Below the pieces are notes generated by a model. That model saw only the letters and a list, made by a program, of their open reading frames with translations. It ran no database searches and was not told the origin of the DNA. Below, piece by piece: positions 48,527 through 60,200 of a stretch of DNA of 64,000 nucleotides; position 1 is the stretch's first letter, and every line of letters starts with the position of its first letter. Made by a program: the position numbers and the translations under genes. Source of the DNA: Hetaerina americana (Eukaryota; Arthropoda; Insecta; Odonata; Calopterygidae); the NCBI GenBank assembly GCA_022747635.1, contig JAKTNV010000630.1:27817-91816 (forward strand), in the 5' to 3' direction.

Positions 48527-51500
48527 TTTGGGTTCTAGGTGAAAATCTCACTCGACACAAATCAAACAAAAATGTTTCCTTGGTGTGTATTGTTGTTCAT
48601 TTTCATCAAATAAACAAAATTAAACCCAGAATAAATCCTGAAAGACAAGAAATGAGCATAAAAGATGCTTCAGCGCAAGTGTTATTCTTACTATAAGAGC
48701 CCAAATTTCAAAAATATTGCGAAAAACCACAATCTTTATTTTAGAGTGAATGTTTCAGGTGTATAGAAGGCATTTATTTCATTTTTAGAAAATTTAATTT
48801 TTCACATTTTTCCGTGAAATTGCCAATACCCCCCCCCCTTTGGGTTCTAGGTGAAAATCTCACTCGACACAAATCAAACAAAAATGTTTCCATGGTGTGT
48901 ATTCTTGTTCATTTTCATCAAATAAACAAAATTAAACCCAGAATAAATCCTGAAAAACAAGAAATGAGCATAATAGATGCTTCAGCGCAAGTGTTATTCT
49001 TACTATAAGAGCCCAAATTTCTAAAAATATTGCGAAAAACCACAATCTTCTTTTTTGGAGTGAATGTTTGAAGTGTATAGAAGGCATTTATTTCATTTTA
49101 GAAAATTTAATTTTTCACATTTTTCCATGAAAAGTGCCAATACCCCCCCTTTGGGTTCTAGGTGAAAATCTCACTCGACACAAATCAAAAAAATATGTTT
49201 CCATGGTGTGTATTGTTGTTCATTTTCATCAAATAAACAAAATTAAACCCAGATAAATCCTGAAAAACAAGAATGAACATAAAAGATGCTTCAGCGCAAG
49301 TGTTATTCTTACTATAAGAGCCCAAATTTCTAAAAATATTGCGAAAAACCACAATCTTCTTTTTTGGAGTGAATGTTTGAGGTGCTTAGCAGGCATTTAG
49401 TTCATTTTTAGAAAATTTAAATTTCTCACATTTTTCCATGAAAAGTGCCAATACCCCCCCTTTGGGTTCTAGGTGAAAATCTCACTCGACACAAATCGAA
49501 CTAAAATGTTTCCATGGTGTGTATTCTTGTTCATTTTCATCAAATAAACAAAATAAAACTCAGAATAAATCCTGAAAGATAAGTTATGAGCATAAAAGAT
49601 GCTTCAGCGCAAGTGTTCATGTTACTAAAAGAGCCCAGATTTCTAAAAATATTGCGAAAAGCAACAATTTTCAGTTTTAGAGTGAATGTTTCAGGTGTAT
49701 AGAAGGCATTTATTACATTTTTTGAAAATTTAATTTTTCACATTTTTCCATGAAAAGTGCCAATACCCCCCCCTTTGGGTTCTAGGTGAAAATCTCACTC
49801 GACACAAATCAAACAAAATGTTTCCTTGGTGTGTATTGTTGTTCATTTTCATCAAATAAACAAAATTAAACCCAGAATAAATCCTGAAAGACAAGAAATG
49901 AGCAATAAAAGATGCTTCAGCGCAAGTGTTATTCTTACCATAAGAGCCCAAATTTCAAAAATATTGCGAAAAACCACAATCTTTATTTTAGAGTGAATGT
50001 TTGAGGTGTATAGAAGGCATTTATTTCATTTTTAGAAAATTTAATTTTTCACATTTTTCCGTGAAAATTGCCAATACCCTTTGGGTTCTAGGTGAAAATC
50101 TAACTTGACACAAATCAAACAAAAATGTTTCCATGGTGTGTATTCTTGTTCATTTTCATCAAATAAACAAAATAAAACTCAGAACAAATCCTGAAAGATA
50201 AGATATGAGCATAAAAGATGTTTCAGCGCAAGTGTTCATGTTACTAAAAGAGCCCAAATTTCTAAAAATATTGCGAAAAGCAACAATTTTCAGTTTTAGA
50301 GTGAATGTTTCAGGTGTATAGAAGGCATTTATTACATTTTTAGAAAATTTAATTTTTCACATTTTTCCATGAAAATGGCCAATACCCCCCCCTTTGGGTT
50401 CTAGGTGAAAATCTCACTCGACACAAATCAAACAAAAATGTTTCCATGGTGTGTATTGTTGTTCATTTTCATCAAATAAAAAAAATTAAACCCAGAATAA
50501 ATCCTGAAAAACAAGAAATGAGCATAAAAGATGCTTCAGCGCAAGTGTTATTCTTACTATAAGAGCCCAAATTTCTAAAAATATTGCGAAAAACCACAAT
50601 CTTCTTTTTTGGAGTGAATGTTTGAGGTGTATAGAAGGCATTTATTTCATTTTTAGAAAATTTAATTTTTCACATTTTTCCATGAAAAGTGCCAATACCC
50701 CCCCCCCCTTTGGGTTCTAGGTGAAAATCTAACTCGACACAAATAAAACAAAAATGTTTCCATGGTGTGTATTGTTGTTCATTTTCATCAAATAAACAAA
50801 ATTAAACCCAGAATAAATCCTGAAAAACAAGAAATGAACATAAAAGATGCTTCAGCGCAAGTGTTATTCTTACTATAAGAGCCCAAATTTCTAAAAATAT
50901 TGCGAAAAACCACAATCTTCTTTTTTGGAGTGAATATTTGAGGTGCATAGAAGGCATTTATTTCATTTTTAGAAAATTTAATTTCTCACATTTTTCCATG
51001 AAAAGTGCCAATACCCCCCCCCTTTGGGTTCAAGGTGAAAATCTCACTCGACACAAATCAAACAAAAATGTTTCCATGGTGTGTGTTCTTGTTCATTTTC
51101 ATCAAATAAACAAAATAAAACTCAGAATAAATCCTGAAAGATAAGATATGAGCATAAAAGATGCTTCAGCGCAAGTGTTCATGTTACTAAAAGAGCCAAA
51201 ATTTCTAAAAATATTGCGAAAAGCAACAATTTTCAGTTTTAGAGTGAATGTTTCAGGTGTATAGAAGGCATTTATTACATTTTTTGAAAATTTAATTTTT
51301 CACATTTTTCCATGAAAAGTGCCAATACCCCCCCCTTTGGGTTCTAGGTGAAAATCTCACTCGACACAAATCAAACAAAAATGTTTCCTTGGTGTGTATT
51401 GTTGTTCATTTTCATCAAATAAACAAAATTAAACCCAGAATAAATCCTGAAAGACAAGAAATGAGCATAAAAGATGCTTCAGCGCAAGTGTTATTCTTAC

Positions 51501-53160
51501 TATAAGAGCCCAAATTTCAAAAATATTGCGAAAAACCACAATCTTTATTTTAGAATGAATGTTTCAGGTGTATAGAAGGCATTTATTTCATTTTTAGAAA
51601 ATTTAATTTTTCACATTTTTCCGTGAAAATTGCCAATACCCCCCCCCTTTGGGTTCTAGGTGAAAATCTCACTCGACACAAATCAAACAAAAATGTTTCC
51701 ATGGTGTGTATTCTTGTTCATTTTCATCAAATAAACAAAATTAAACCCAGAATAAATCCTGAAAAACAAGAAATGAGCATAAAAGATGCTTCAGCGCAAG
51801 TGTTATTCTTACTATAAGAGCCCAAATTTCTAAAAATATTGCGAAAAAACCACAATCTTCTTTTTTGGAGTGAATGTTTGAAGTGTATAGAAGGCATTTA
51901 TTTCATTTTTAGAAAATTTAATTTTTCACATTTTTCCATGAAAAAGTGCCAATACCCCCCCTTTGGGTTCTAGGTGAAAATCTCACTCGACACAAATCAA
52001 AAAAATATGTTTCCATGGTGTGTATTGTTGTTCATTTTCATCAAATAAACAAAATTAAACCCAGAATAAATCCTGAAAAACAAGAAATGAACATAAAAGA
52101 TGCTTCAGCGCAAGTGTTATTCTTACTATAAGAGCCCAAATTTCTAAAAATATTGCGAAAAACCACAATCTTCTTTTTTGGAGTGAATGTTTGAGGTGCA
52201 TAGCAAGCATTTATTTCATTTTTAGAAAATTTAATTTCTCACATTTTTCCATGAAAAGTGCCAATACCCCCCCTTTGGGTTCTAGGTGAAAATCTCACTC
52301 GACACAAATCGAACTAAAATGTTTCCATGGTGTGTATTCTTGTTCATTTTCATCAAATAAACAAAATAAAACTCAGAATAAATCCTGAAAGATAAGATAT
52401 GAGCATAAAAGATGCTTCAGCGCAAGTGTTCATGTTACTAAAAGAGCCCAGATTTCTAAAAATATTGCGAAAAGCAACAATTTTCAGTTTTAGAGTGAAT
52501 GTTTCAGGTGTATAGAAGGCATTTATTACATTTTTTGAAAATTTAATTTTTCACATTTTTCCATGAAAAGTGCCAATACCCCCCCCCTTTGGGTTCTAGG
52601 TGAAAATCTCACTCGACACAAATCAAACAAAAATGTTTCCTTGGTGTGTATTGTTGTTCATTTTCATCAAATAAACAAAATTAAACCCAGAATAAATCCT
52701 GAAAGACAAGAAATGAGCATAAAAGATGCTTCAGCGCAAGTGTTATTCTTACCATAAGAGCCCAAATTTCAAAAATATTGCGAAAAAACCACAATCTTTA
52801 TTTTAGAGTGAATGTTTGAGGTGTATAGAAGGCATTTATTTCATTTTTAGAAAATTTAATTTTTCACATTTTTCCGTGAAAATTGCCAATACCCTTTGGG
52901 TTCTAGGTGAAAATCTAACTTGACACAAATCAAACAAAAATGTTTCCATGGTGTGTATTCTTGTTCATTTTCATCAAATAAACAAAATAAAACTCAGAAC
53001 AAATCCTGAAAGATAAGATATGAGCATAAAAGATGTTTCAGCGCAAGTGTTCATGTTACTAAAAGAGCCCAAATTTCTAAAAATATTGCGAAAAGCAACA
53101 ATTTTCAGTTTTAGAGTGAATGTTTCAGGTGTATAGAAGGCATTTATTACATTTTTCCAA
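48527..53160 (+). repeat. 2.81 kb (9-monomer) offset duplication containing alpha modules
   Basis: B-A-Ak-C'-B-C starting at 48527 recurs starting at 51336, at an offset of about 2809-2815 bp. Shared rare markers are a B unit with GTTTCAGG, AAATCGAACTAAAATG, CCCAGATTTC, TTACCATAAG, a C unit with only three C (AATACCCTTTGGG), ATCTAACTTGAC and GATGTTTCAGC. Homology ends near 53150, where TTTTTCCAAAAT replaces TTTTTAGAAAAT. Between the copies lie an A (50393), an Ak-like unit (50709) and a C' (51023). Confidence 0.9.
48839..50392 (+). repeat. Module alpha (A-Ak-C'-B-C), copy 4
   Basis: Monomers start at 48839 (A), 49150 (Ak, with one-base losses at CCCAGATAAATCC and AAGAATGAAC), 49461 (C', CGAACTAAAATG, AAGTTATGAGC), 49774 (B, CCTTGG, AGCAATAAAAG) and 50080 (C, three-C leader, CTAACTTGAC). 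Confidence 0.88.
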
Positions 53161-53206
53161 AATTTAATTTTTCACATTTTTCCATGAAAAGTGCCAATAC
53201 CCCCCC
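51648..53206 (+). repeat. Module alpha (A-Ak-C'-B-C), copy 5; cleanest example
   Basis: Monomers start at 51648 (A), 51962 (Ak), 52274 (C'), 52588 (B) and 52895 (C), and the next unit starts at 53207. Each sub-type's diagnostic sites are intact, so this is a good reference for the sub-type definitions. The B unit has a three-C run at its end and an extra A in CGAAAAAACC. Confidence 0.9.
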
Positions 53207-53324
53207 TTTGGGTTCTAGGTGAAAATCTCACTCGACACAAATCAAACAAAAATGTTTCCATGGTGTGTATTGTTGTTCATTTTCATCAAATAAACAAAAT
53301 TAAACCCAGAATAAATCCTGAAAG

Positions 53325-54892
53325 ACAAGAAATGAGCATAAAAGATGCTTCAGCGCAAGTGTTATTCTTACTATAAGAGCCCAAATTTCAAAAATATTGC
53401 GAAAAACCACAATCTTTATTTTAGAGTGAATGTTTGAGGTGTATAGAAGGCATTTATTTCATTTTTAGAAAATTTAATTTTTCACATTTTTCCGTGAGAA
53501 TTGCCAATACCCCCCCCCCCCCTTTGGGTTCTAGGTGAAAATCTCACTTGACACAAATCAAACAAAAATGTTTCCATGGTGTGTATTCTTGTTCATTTTC
53601 ATCAAATAAACAAAATAAAACTCAGAACAAATCCTGAAAGATAAGATATGAGCATAAAAGATGCTTCAGCGCAAGTGTTCATGTTACTACAAGAGCCCAA
53701 ATTTCTAAAAATATTGCGAAAAGCAACAATTTTCAGTTTTAGAGTGAATGTTTCAGGTGTATAGAAGGCATTTATTACATTTTTTGAAAATTTAATTTTT
53801 CACATTTTTCCATGAAAAGTGCCAATACCCCCCCCCTTTGGGTTCTAGGTGAAAATCTCACTCGGCACAAATCAAACAAAAATGTTTCCATGGTGTGTAT
53901 TGTTGTTCATTTTCATCAAATAAAAAAAATTAAACCCAGTATAAATCCTGAAAAACAAGAAATGAGCTTAAAAGATGCTTCAGCTCAAGTGTTATTCTTA
54001 CTATAAGAGCCCAAATTTCTAAAAATATTGCAAAAAACCACAATCTGCTTTTTTGGAGTGAATGTTTGAGGTGTATAGAAGGCATTTATTTCATTTTTAG
54101 AAAATTTAATTTTTCACATTTTTCCATGAAAAGTGCCAATACCCCCCCCTTTGGGTTCTAGGTGAAAATCTCACTCGACACAAATCAAACAAAAATGTTT
54201 CCATGGTGTGTATTGTTGTTCATTTTCATCAAATAAACAAAATTTAACCCAGAATAAATCCTGAAAAACAAGAAATGAGCATAAAAGATGCTTCAGCGCA
54301 AGTGTTAATGTTACTAAAAGAGCCCAAATTTCTAAAAATATTGCGAAAAACCACAATCTTCTTTTTTGGAGTGAATGTTGGAGGTGTATAGAAGGCATTT
54401 ATTTCATTTTTAGAAAATTTAATTTTTCACATTTTTCCATGAAAAGTGCCAATACCCCCCCTTTGGGTTCTAGGTGAAAATCTCACTCGACACAAATCAA
54501 AAAAATATGTTTCCATGGTGTGTATTGTTGTTCATTTTCATCAAATAAACAAAATTAAACCCAGAATAAATCCTGAAAAACAAGAAATGAACATAAAAGA
54601 TGCTTCAGGGCAAGTGTTATTCTTACTATAAGAGCCCAAATTTCTAAAAATATTGCGAAAAACCACAATCTTTTTTTTTGGAGTGAATGTTTGAGGTGCA
54701 TAGAAGGCATTTATTACATTTTTAGAAAATTTAATTTTTCACATTTTTCCATGAAAAGTGCCAATACCCCCCCCTTTGGGTTCTAGGTGAAAATCTCACT
54801 CGACACAAATCAAAAAAATATGTTTCCATGGTGTGTATTGTTGTTCATTTTCATCAAATAAACAAAATTAAACCCAGAATAAATCCTGAAAA
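53325..54892 (+). repeat. Unit 1 of a 1.57 kb (5-monomer) tandem duplication
   Basis: This covers the right part of the B unit at 53207, C at 53523 (after a 13-C run, CTACAAGAGCC), A at 53837 (CTCGGCAC, CCCAGTATAAATCC, GAGCTTAAAAG, CAGCTCAAG, ATCTGCTTTTTT), a GTTG/AATTTAACCC unit at 54150 (GAATGTTGGAGG) and Ak at 54462 (CAGGGCAAG, a nine-T run). All recur 1567-1569 bp downstream. Confidence 0.94.
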
Positions 54893-56461
54893 ACAAGAAA
54901 TGAGCATAAAAGATGCTTCAGCGCAAGTGTTATTCTTACTATAAGAGCCCAAATTTCAAAAATATTGCGAAAAACCACAATCTTTATTTTAGAGTGAATG
55001 TTTGAGGTGTATAGAAGGCATTTATTTCATTTTTAGAAAATTTAATTTTTCACATTTTTCCGTGAGAATTGCCAATACCCCCCCCCCCCCTTTGGGTTCT
55101 AGGTGAAAATCTCACTTGACACAAATCAAACAAAAATGTTTCCATGGTGTGTATTCTTGTTCATTTTCATCAAATAAACAAAATAAAACTCAGAACAAAT
55201 CCTGAAAGATAAGATATGAGCATAAAAGATGCTTCAGCGCAAGTGTTCATGTTACTACAAGAGCCCAAATTTCTAAAAATATTGCGAAAAGCAACAATTT
55301 TCAGTTTTAGAGTGAATGTTTCAGGTGTATAGAAGGCATTTATTACATTTTTTGAAAATTTAATTTTTCACATTTTTCCATGAAAAGTGCCAATACCCCC
55401 CCCTTTGGGTTCTAGGTGAAAATCTCACTCGGCACAAATCAAACAAAAATGTTTCCATGGTGTGTATTGTTGTTCATTTTCATCAAATAAAAAAAATTAA
55501 ACCCAGTATAAATCCTGAAAAACAAGAAATGAGCTTAAAAGATGCTTCAGCTCAAGTGTTATTCTTACTATAAGAGCCCAAATTTCTAAAAATATTGCAA
55601 AAAACCACAATCTGCTTTTTTGGAGTGAATGTTTGAGGTGTATAGAAGGCATTTATTTCATTTTTAGAAAATTTAATTTTTCACATTTTTCCATGAAAAG
55701 TGCCAATACCCCCCCCTTTGGGTTCTAGGTGAAAATCTCACTCGACACAAATCAAACAAAAAAATGTTTCCATGGTGTGTATTGTTGTTCATTTTCATCA
55801 AATAAACAAAATTTAACCCAGAATAAATCCTGAAAAACAAGAAATGAGCATAAAAGATGCTTCAGCGCAAGTGTTAATGTTACTAAAAGAGCCCAAATTT
55901 CTAAAAATATTGCGAAAAACCACAATCTTCTTTTTTGGAGTGAATGTTGGAGGTGTATAGAAGGCATTTATTTCATTTTTAGAAAATTTAATTTTTCACA
56001 TTTTTCCATGAAAAGTGCCAATACCCCCCCTTTGGGTTCTAGGTGAAAATCTCACTCGACACAAATCAAAAAAATATGTTTCCATGGTGTGTATTGTTGT
56101 TCATTTTCATCAAATAAACAAAATTAAACCCAGAATAAATCCTGAAAAACAAGAAATGAACATAAAAGATGCTTCAGGGCAAGTGTTATTCTTACTATAA
56201 GAGCCCAAATTTCTAAAAATATTGCGAAAAACCACAATCTTTTTTTTTGGAGTGAATGTTTGAGGTGCATAGAAGGCATTTATTACATTTTTAGAAAATT
56301 TAATTTTTCACATTTTTCCATGAAAAGTGCCAATACCCCCCCCTTTGGGTTCTAGGTGAAAATCTCACTCGACACAAATCAAAAAAATATGTTTCCATGG
56401 TGTGTATTGTTGTTCATTTTCATCAAATAAACAAAATTAAACCCAGAATAAATCCTGAAAA
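54893..56461 (+). repeat. Unit 2 of the 1.57 kb (5-monomer) tandem duplication
   Basis: The junction is in the chimeric monomer at 54775. Up to A at 54892 (GAAAAACAAG) and earlier AAAAAAATATG it matches the Ak unit at 56344. From G at 54904 (GAAATGAGC) it matches the B unit at 53207. The exchange is confined to 54893-54903. The two units are almost identical, and I noted a two-A insertion near 55760 (AAACAAAAAAATG). Confidence 0.94.
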
Positions 56462-57271
56462 ACAAGAAATGAACATAAAAGATGCTTCAGCGCAAGTGTT
56501 ATTCTTACTATAAGAGCCCAAATTTCTAAAAATATTGCGAAAAACCACAATCTTCTTTTTTGGAGTGAATGTTTGAGGTGCATAGAAGGCATTTATTTCA
56601 TTTTTAGAAAATTTAATTTCTCACATTTTTCCATGAAAAGTACCAATACCCCCTCCTTTGGGTTCTAGGTGAAAATCTCACTCGACACAAATCAAACAAA
56701 AATGTTTCCATGGTGTGTATTCTTGTTCATTTTCATCAAATAAACAAAATAAAACTCAGAATAAATCCTGAAAGATAAGATATGAGCATAAAAGATGCTT
56801 CAGCGCAAGTGTTCATGTTACTAAAAGAGCCCAAATTTCTAAAAATATTGCGAAAAGCAACAATTTTCAGTTTTAGAGTGAATGTTTCAGGTGTATAGAA
56901 GGCATTTATTACATTTTTTGAAAATTTAATTTTTCACATTTTTCCATGAAAAGTGCCAATACCCCCCCCTTTGGGTTCTAGGTCAAAATCTCACTCGTCA
57001 CAAATCAAACAAAATTGTTTCCTTGGTGTGTATTGTTGTTCATTTTCATCAAATAAACAAAATTAAACCCAGAATAAATCCTGAAAGACAAGAAATGAGC
57101 ATAAAAGATGCTTCAGCGCAAGTGTTATTCTTACTATAAGAGCCCAAATTTCAAAAATATTGCGAAAAACCACAATCTTTATTTTAGAGTGAATGTTTGA
57201 GGTGTATAGAAGGCATTTATTTATTTTTTAGAAAATTTAATTTTTCACATTTTTCCGTGAAAATTGCCAAA

Positions 57272-57285
57272 CCCCCCCCCCCCCC
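57272..57285 (+). repeat. Longest poly-C run seen (14 C)
   Basis: The leader GCCAAA is followed by 14 C and then TTTGGG. The copy of the same monomer at offset 5004 (about 62279-62289) has 11 C. Other long runs are 13 C before 38533 and before 53523. Short extremes are three C before 50080 and 52895, and none usable before 39144. Confidence 0.85.
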
Positions 57286-60200
57286 TTTGGGTTCTAGGTG
57301 AAAATCTCACTTGACACAAATCAAACAAAAATGTTTCCATGGTGTGTATTCTTGTTCATTTTCATCAAATAAACAAAATAAAACTCAGAACAAATCCTGA
57401 AAGATAAGATATGAGCATAAAAGACGCTTCAGCGCAAGTGTTCATGTTACTAAAAGAGCCCAAATTTCTAAAAATATTGCGAAAAGCAACAATTTTCAGT
57501 TTTAGAGTGAATGTTTCAGGTGTATAGAAGGCATTTATTACATTTTTTGAAAATTTAATTTTTCACATTTTTCCATGAAAAGTGCCAATACCCCCCCCTT
57601 TGGGTTCTAGGTGAAAATCTCACTCGACACAAATCAAACAAAAATGTTTCCTTGGTGTGTATTGTTGTTCATTTTCATCAAATAAACAAAATTAAACCCA
57701 GAATAAATCCTGAAAGACAAGAAATGAGCATAAAAGATGCGTCAGCCCAAGTGTTATTCTTACTATAAGAGCCCAAATTTCTAAAAATATTGCGAAAAAC
57801 CACAATCTATATTTTTGAGTGAATGTTTGAGTTGTATAGAAGGCATTTATTTCATTTTTAGAAAATTTAATTTTTCTCATTTTTCCATGAAAAGTGCCAA
57901 TACCCCCCCTTTTGGTTCTAGGTGAAAATCTCACTCGACACAAATCAAACAAAAATGTTTCCATGGTGTGTATGCTTGTTCATTTTCATCAAATAAACAA
58001 AATAAAACTCAGAACAAATCCTGAAAGATAAGATATGAGCATAAAAGATGCTTCAGCGCAAGTGTTCATGTTACTAAAAGAGCCCAAATTTCTAAAAATA
58101 TTGCGAAAAGCAACAATTTTCAGTTTTAGAGTGAATGTTTCAGGTGTATAGAAGGCATTTATTACATTTTTAGAAAATTTAATTTTTCACATTTTTCCAT
58201 GAAAAGTGCCAAAAGTGCCCCCCCTTTTGGTTCTAGGTGAAAATCTCACTCGACACACATCAAACAAAAATGTCTCCATGGTGTGTATTGTTGTTCCTTT
58301 TCATCAAATAAACAAAATTAAACCCAGAATAAATCCTGAAAGACAAGAAATGAGCATAAAAGATGCTTCAGCGCAAGTGTTATTCTTACTATAAGAGCCC
58401 AAATTTCTAAAAATATTGCGAAAAACCACAATCTATATTTTTGAGTGAATGTTTGAGTTGTATAGAAGGCATTTATTTCATTTTTAGAAAATTTAATTTT
58501 TCTCATTTTTCCATGAAAAGTGCCAATACCCCCCCCTTTGGGTTCTAGGTGAAAATCTCACTCGACACAAATCAAACAAAAATGTTTCCATGGTGTGTAT
58601 GCTTGTTCATTTTCATCAAATAAACAAAATAAAACTCAGAATAAATCCTGAAAGATAAGATATGAGCATAAAAGATGCTTCAGCGCAAGTGTTCATGTTA
58701 CTAAAAGAGCCCAAATTTCTAAAAATATTGCGAAAAGCAACAATTTTCAGTTTTAAATTGAATGTTTCAGGTGTATAGAAGGCATTTATTTCATTTTTAG
58801 AAAATTTAATTTTTCACATTTTTCCATGAAAAGTGACAATACCCCCCCTTTGGGTTCTAGGTGAAAATCTCACTCGCCACAAATCAAACAAAAATCTTTC
58901 CATGGTGTGTACTGTTGTTCATTTTCATCAAATAAACAAAATTAAACCCAGAATAAATCCTGAAAAACAAGAAATGAGCATAAAAGATGCTTCAGCGCAA
59001 GTGTTATTCTTACTATAAGAGCCCAAATATCTAAAAATATTGCGAAAAACCACAATCTTCTTTTTTGGAGTGAATGTTTGAGGGGTATAGAAGGCATTTA
59101 TTTCATTTTTAGAAAATTTAATTTTTCACATTTTTCCATGAAAAGTGCCAATACCCCCCCCTTTGGGTTCTAGGTGAAAATCTCACTCGACACAAATCAA
59201 ACAAAAATGTGTCCATGGTGTATTCTTGTTCATTTTCATCAAATAAATAAAATTAAACCCAGAATAAATCCTGAAAAACAAGAAATGAGCGTAAAAGATG
59301 CTTCAGCGCAAGTGTTATTCTTACTATAAGAGCCCAAATTTCTAAAAATATTGCAAAAAACCACAATCTTCTTTTTTGGAGTGAATGTTTGAAGTGTATA
59401 GAAAGCATTTATTTCATTTTTAGAAAATTTACTTTTTCACATTTTTCCATGAAAAGTGCCAATACCCCCCCTTTGGGTTCTAGGTGAAAATCTCACTCCA
59501 CACAAATCAAAAAAATATGTTTCCATGGTGTGTATTGTTGTTCATTTTCATCAAATAAACAAAATTAAACCCAGAATAAATTCTGAAAAACAAGAAATAA
59601 ACATAAAAGATGCTTCAGCGCAAGTGTTATTCTTACTATAAGAGCCCAAATTTCTAAAAATATTGCGAAAAGCAACAATTTTCAGTTTTAGAGTGAATGT
59701 TTCAGGTGTATAGAAGGCATTTATTACATTTTTTGAAAATTTAATTTTTCACATTTTTCCATGAAAAGTGCCAATACCCCCCCCTTTGGGTTCTAGGTGA
59801 AAATCTCACTCGACACAAATCAAACAAAAATGTTTCCTTGGTGTGTATTGTTGTTCATTTTCATCAAATAAACAAAATTAAACCCAGAATAAATCCTGAA
59901 AGACAAGAAATGAGCATAAAAGATGCTTCAGCGCAAGTGTTATTCTTACTATAAGAGCCCAAATTTCAAAAATATTGCGAAAAACCACAATCTTTATTTT
60001 AGAGTGAATGTTGGAGGTGTATAGAAGGCATTTATTTCATTTTTAGAAAATTTAATTTTTCACATTTTTCCGTGAAAATTGCCAATACCCCCCCCCCTTT
60101 GGGTTCTAGGTGAAAATCTCCCTCGACACACATCAAACAAAAATGTCTCCATGGTCGGTATTGTTGTTCCTTTTCATCAAATAAACAAAATTAAACCCAG

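Noticed and set aside
51648..51961. Monomer built from two ancestral halves
   Set aside because: GTTTCC-GGTGTGTATT-TTCATTTT and GTTTGAGGTGTAT-TTTCATTTTT look alike about 180 bp apart, but similarity is short, unequally spaced and expected in AT-rich DNA.
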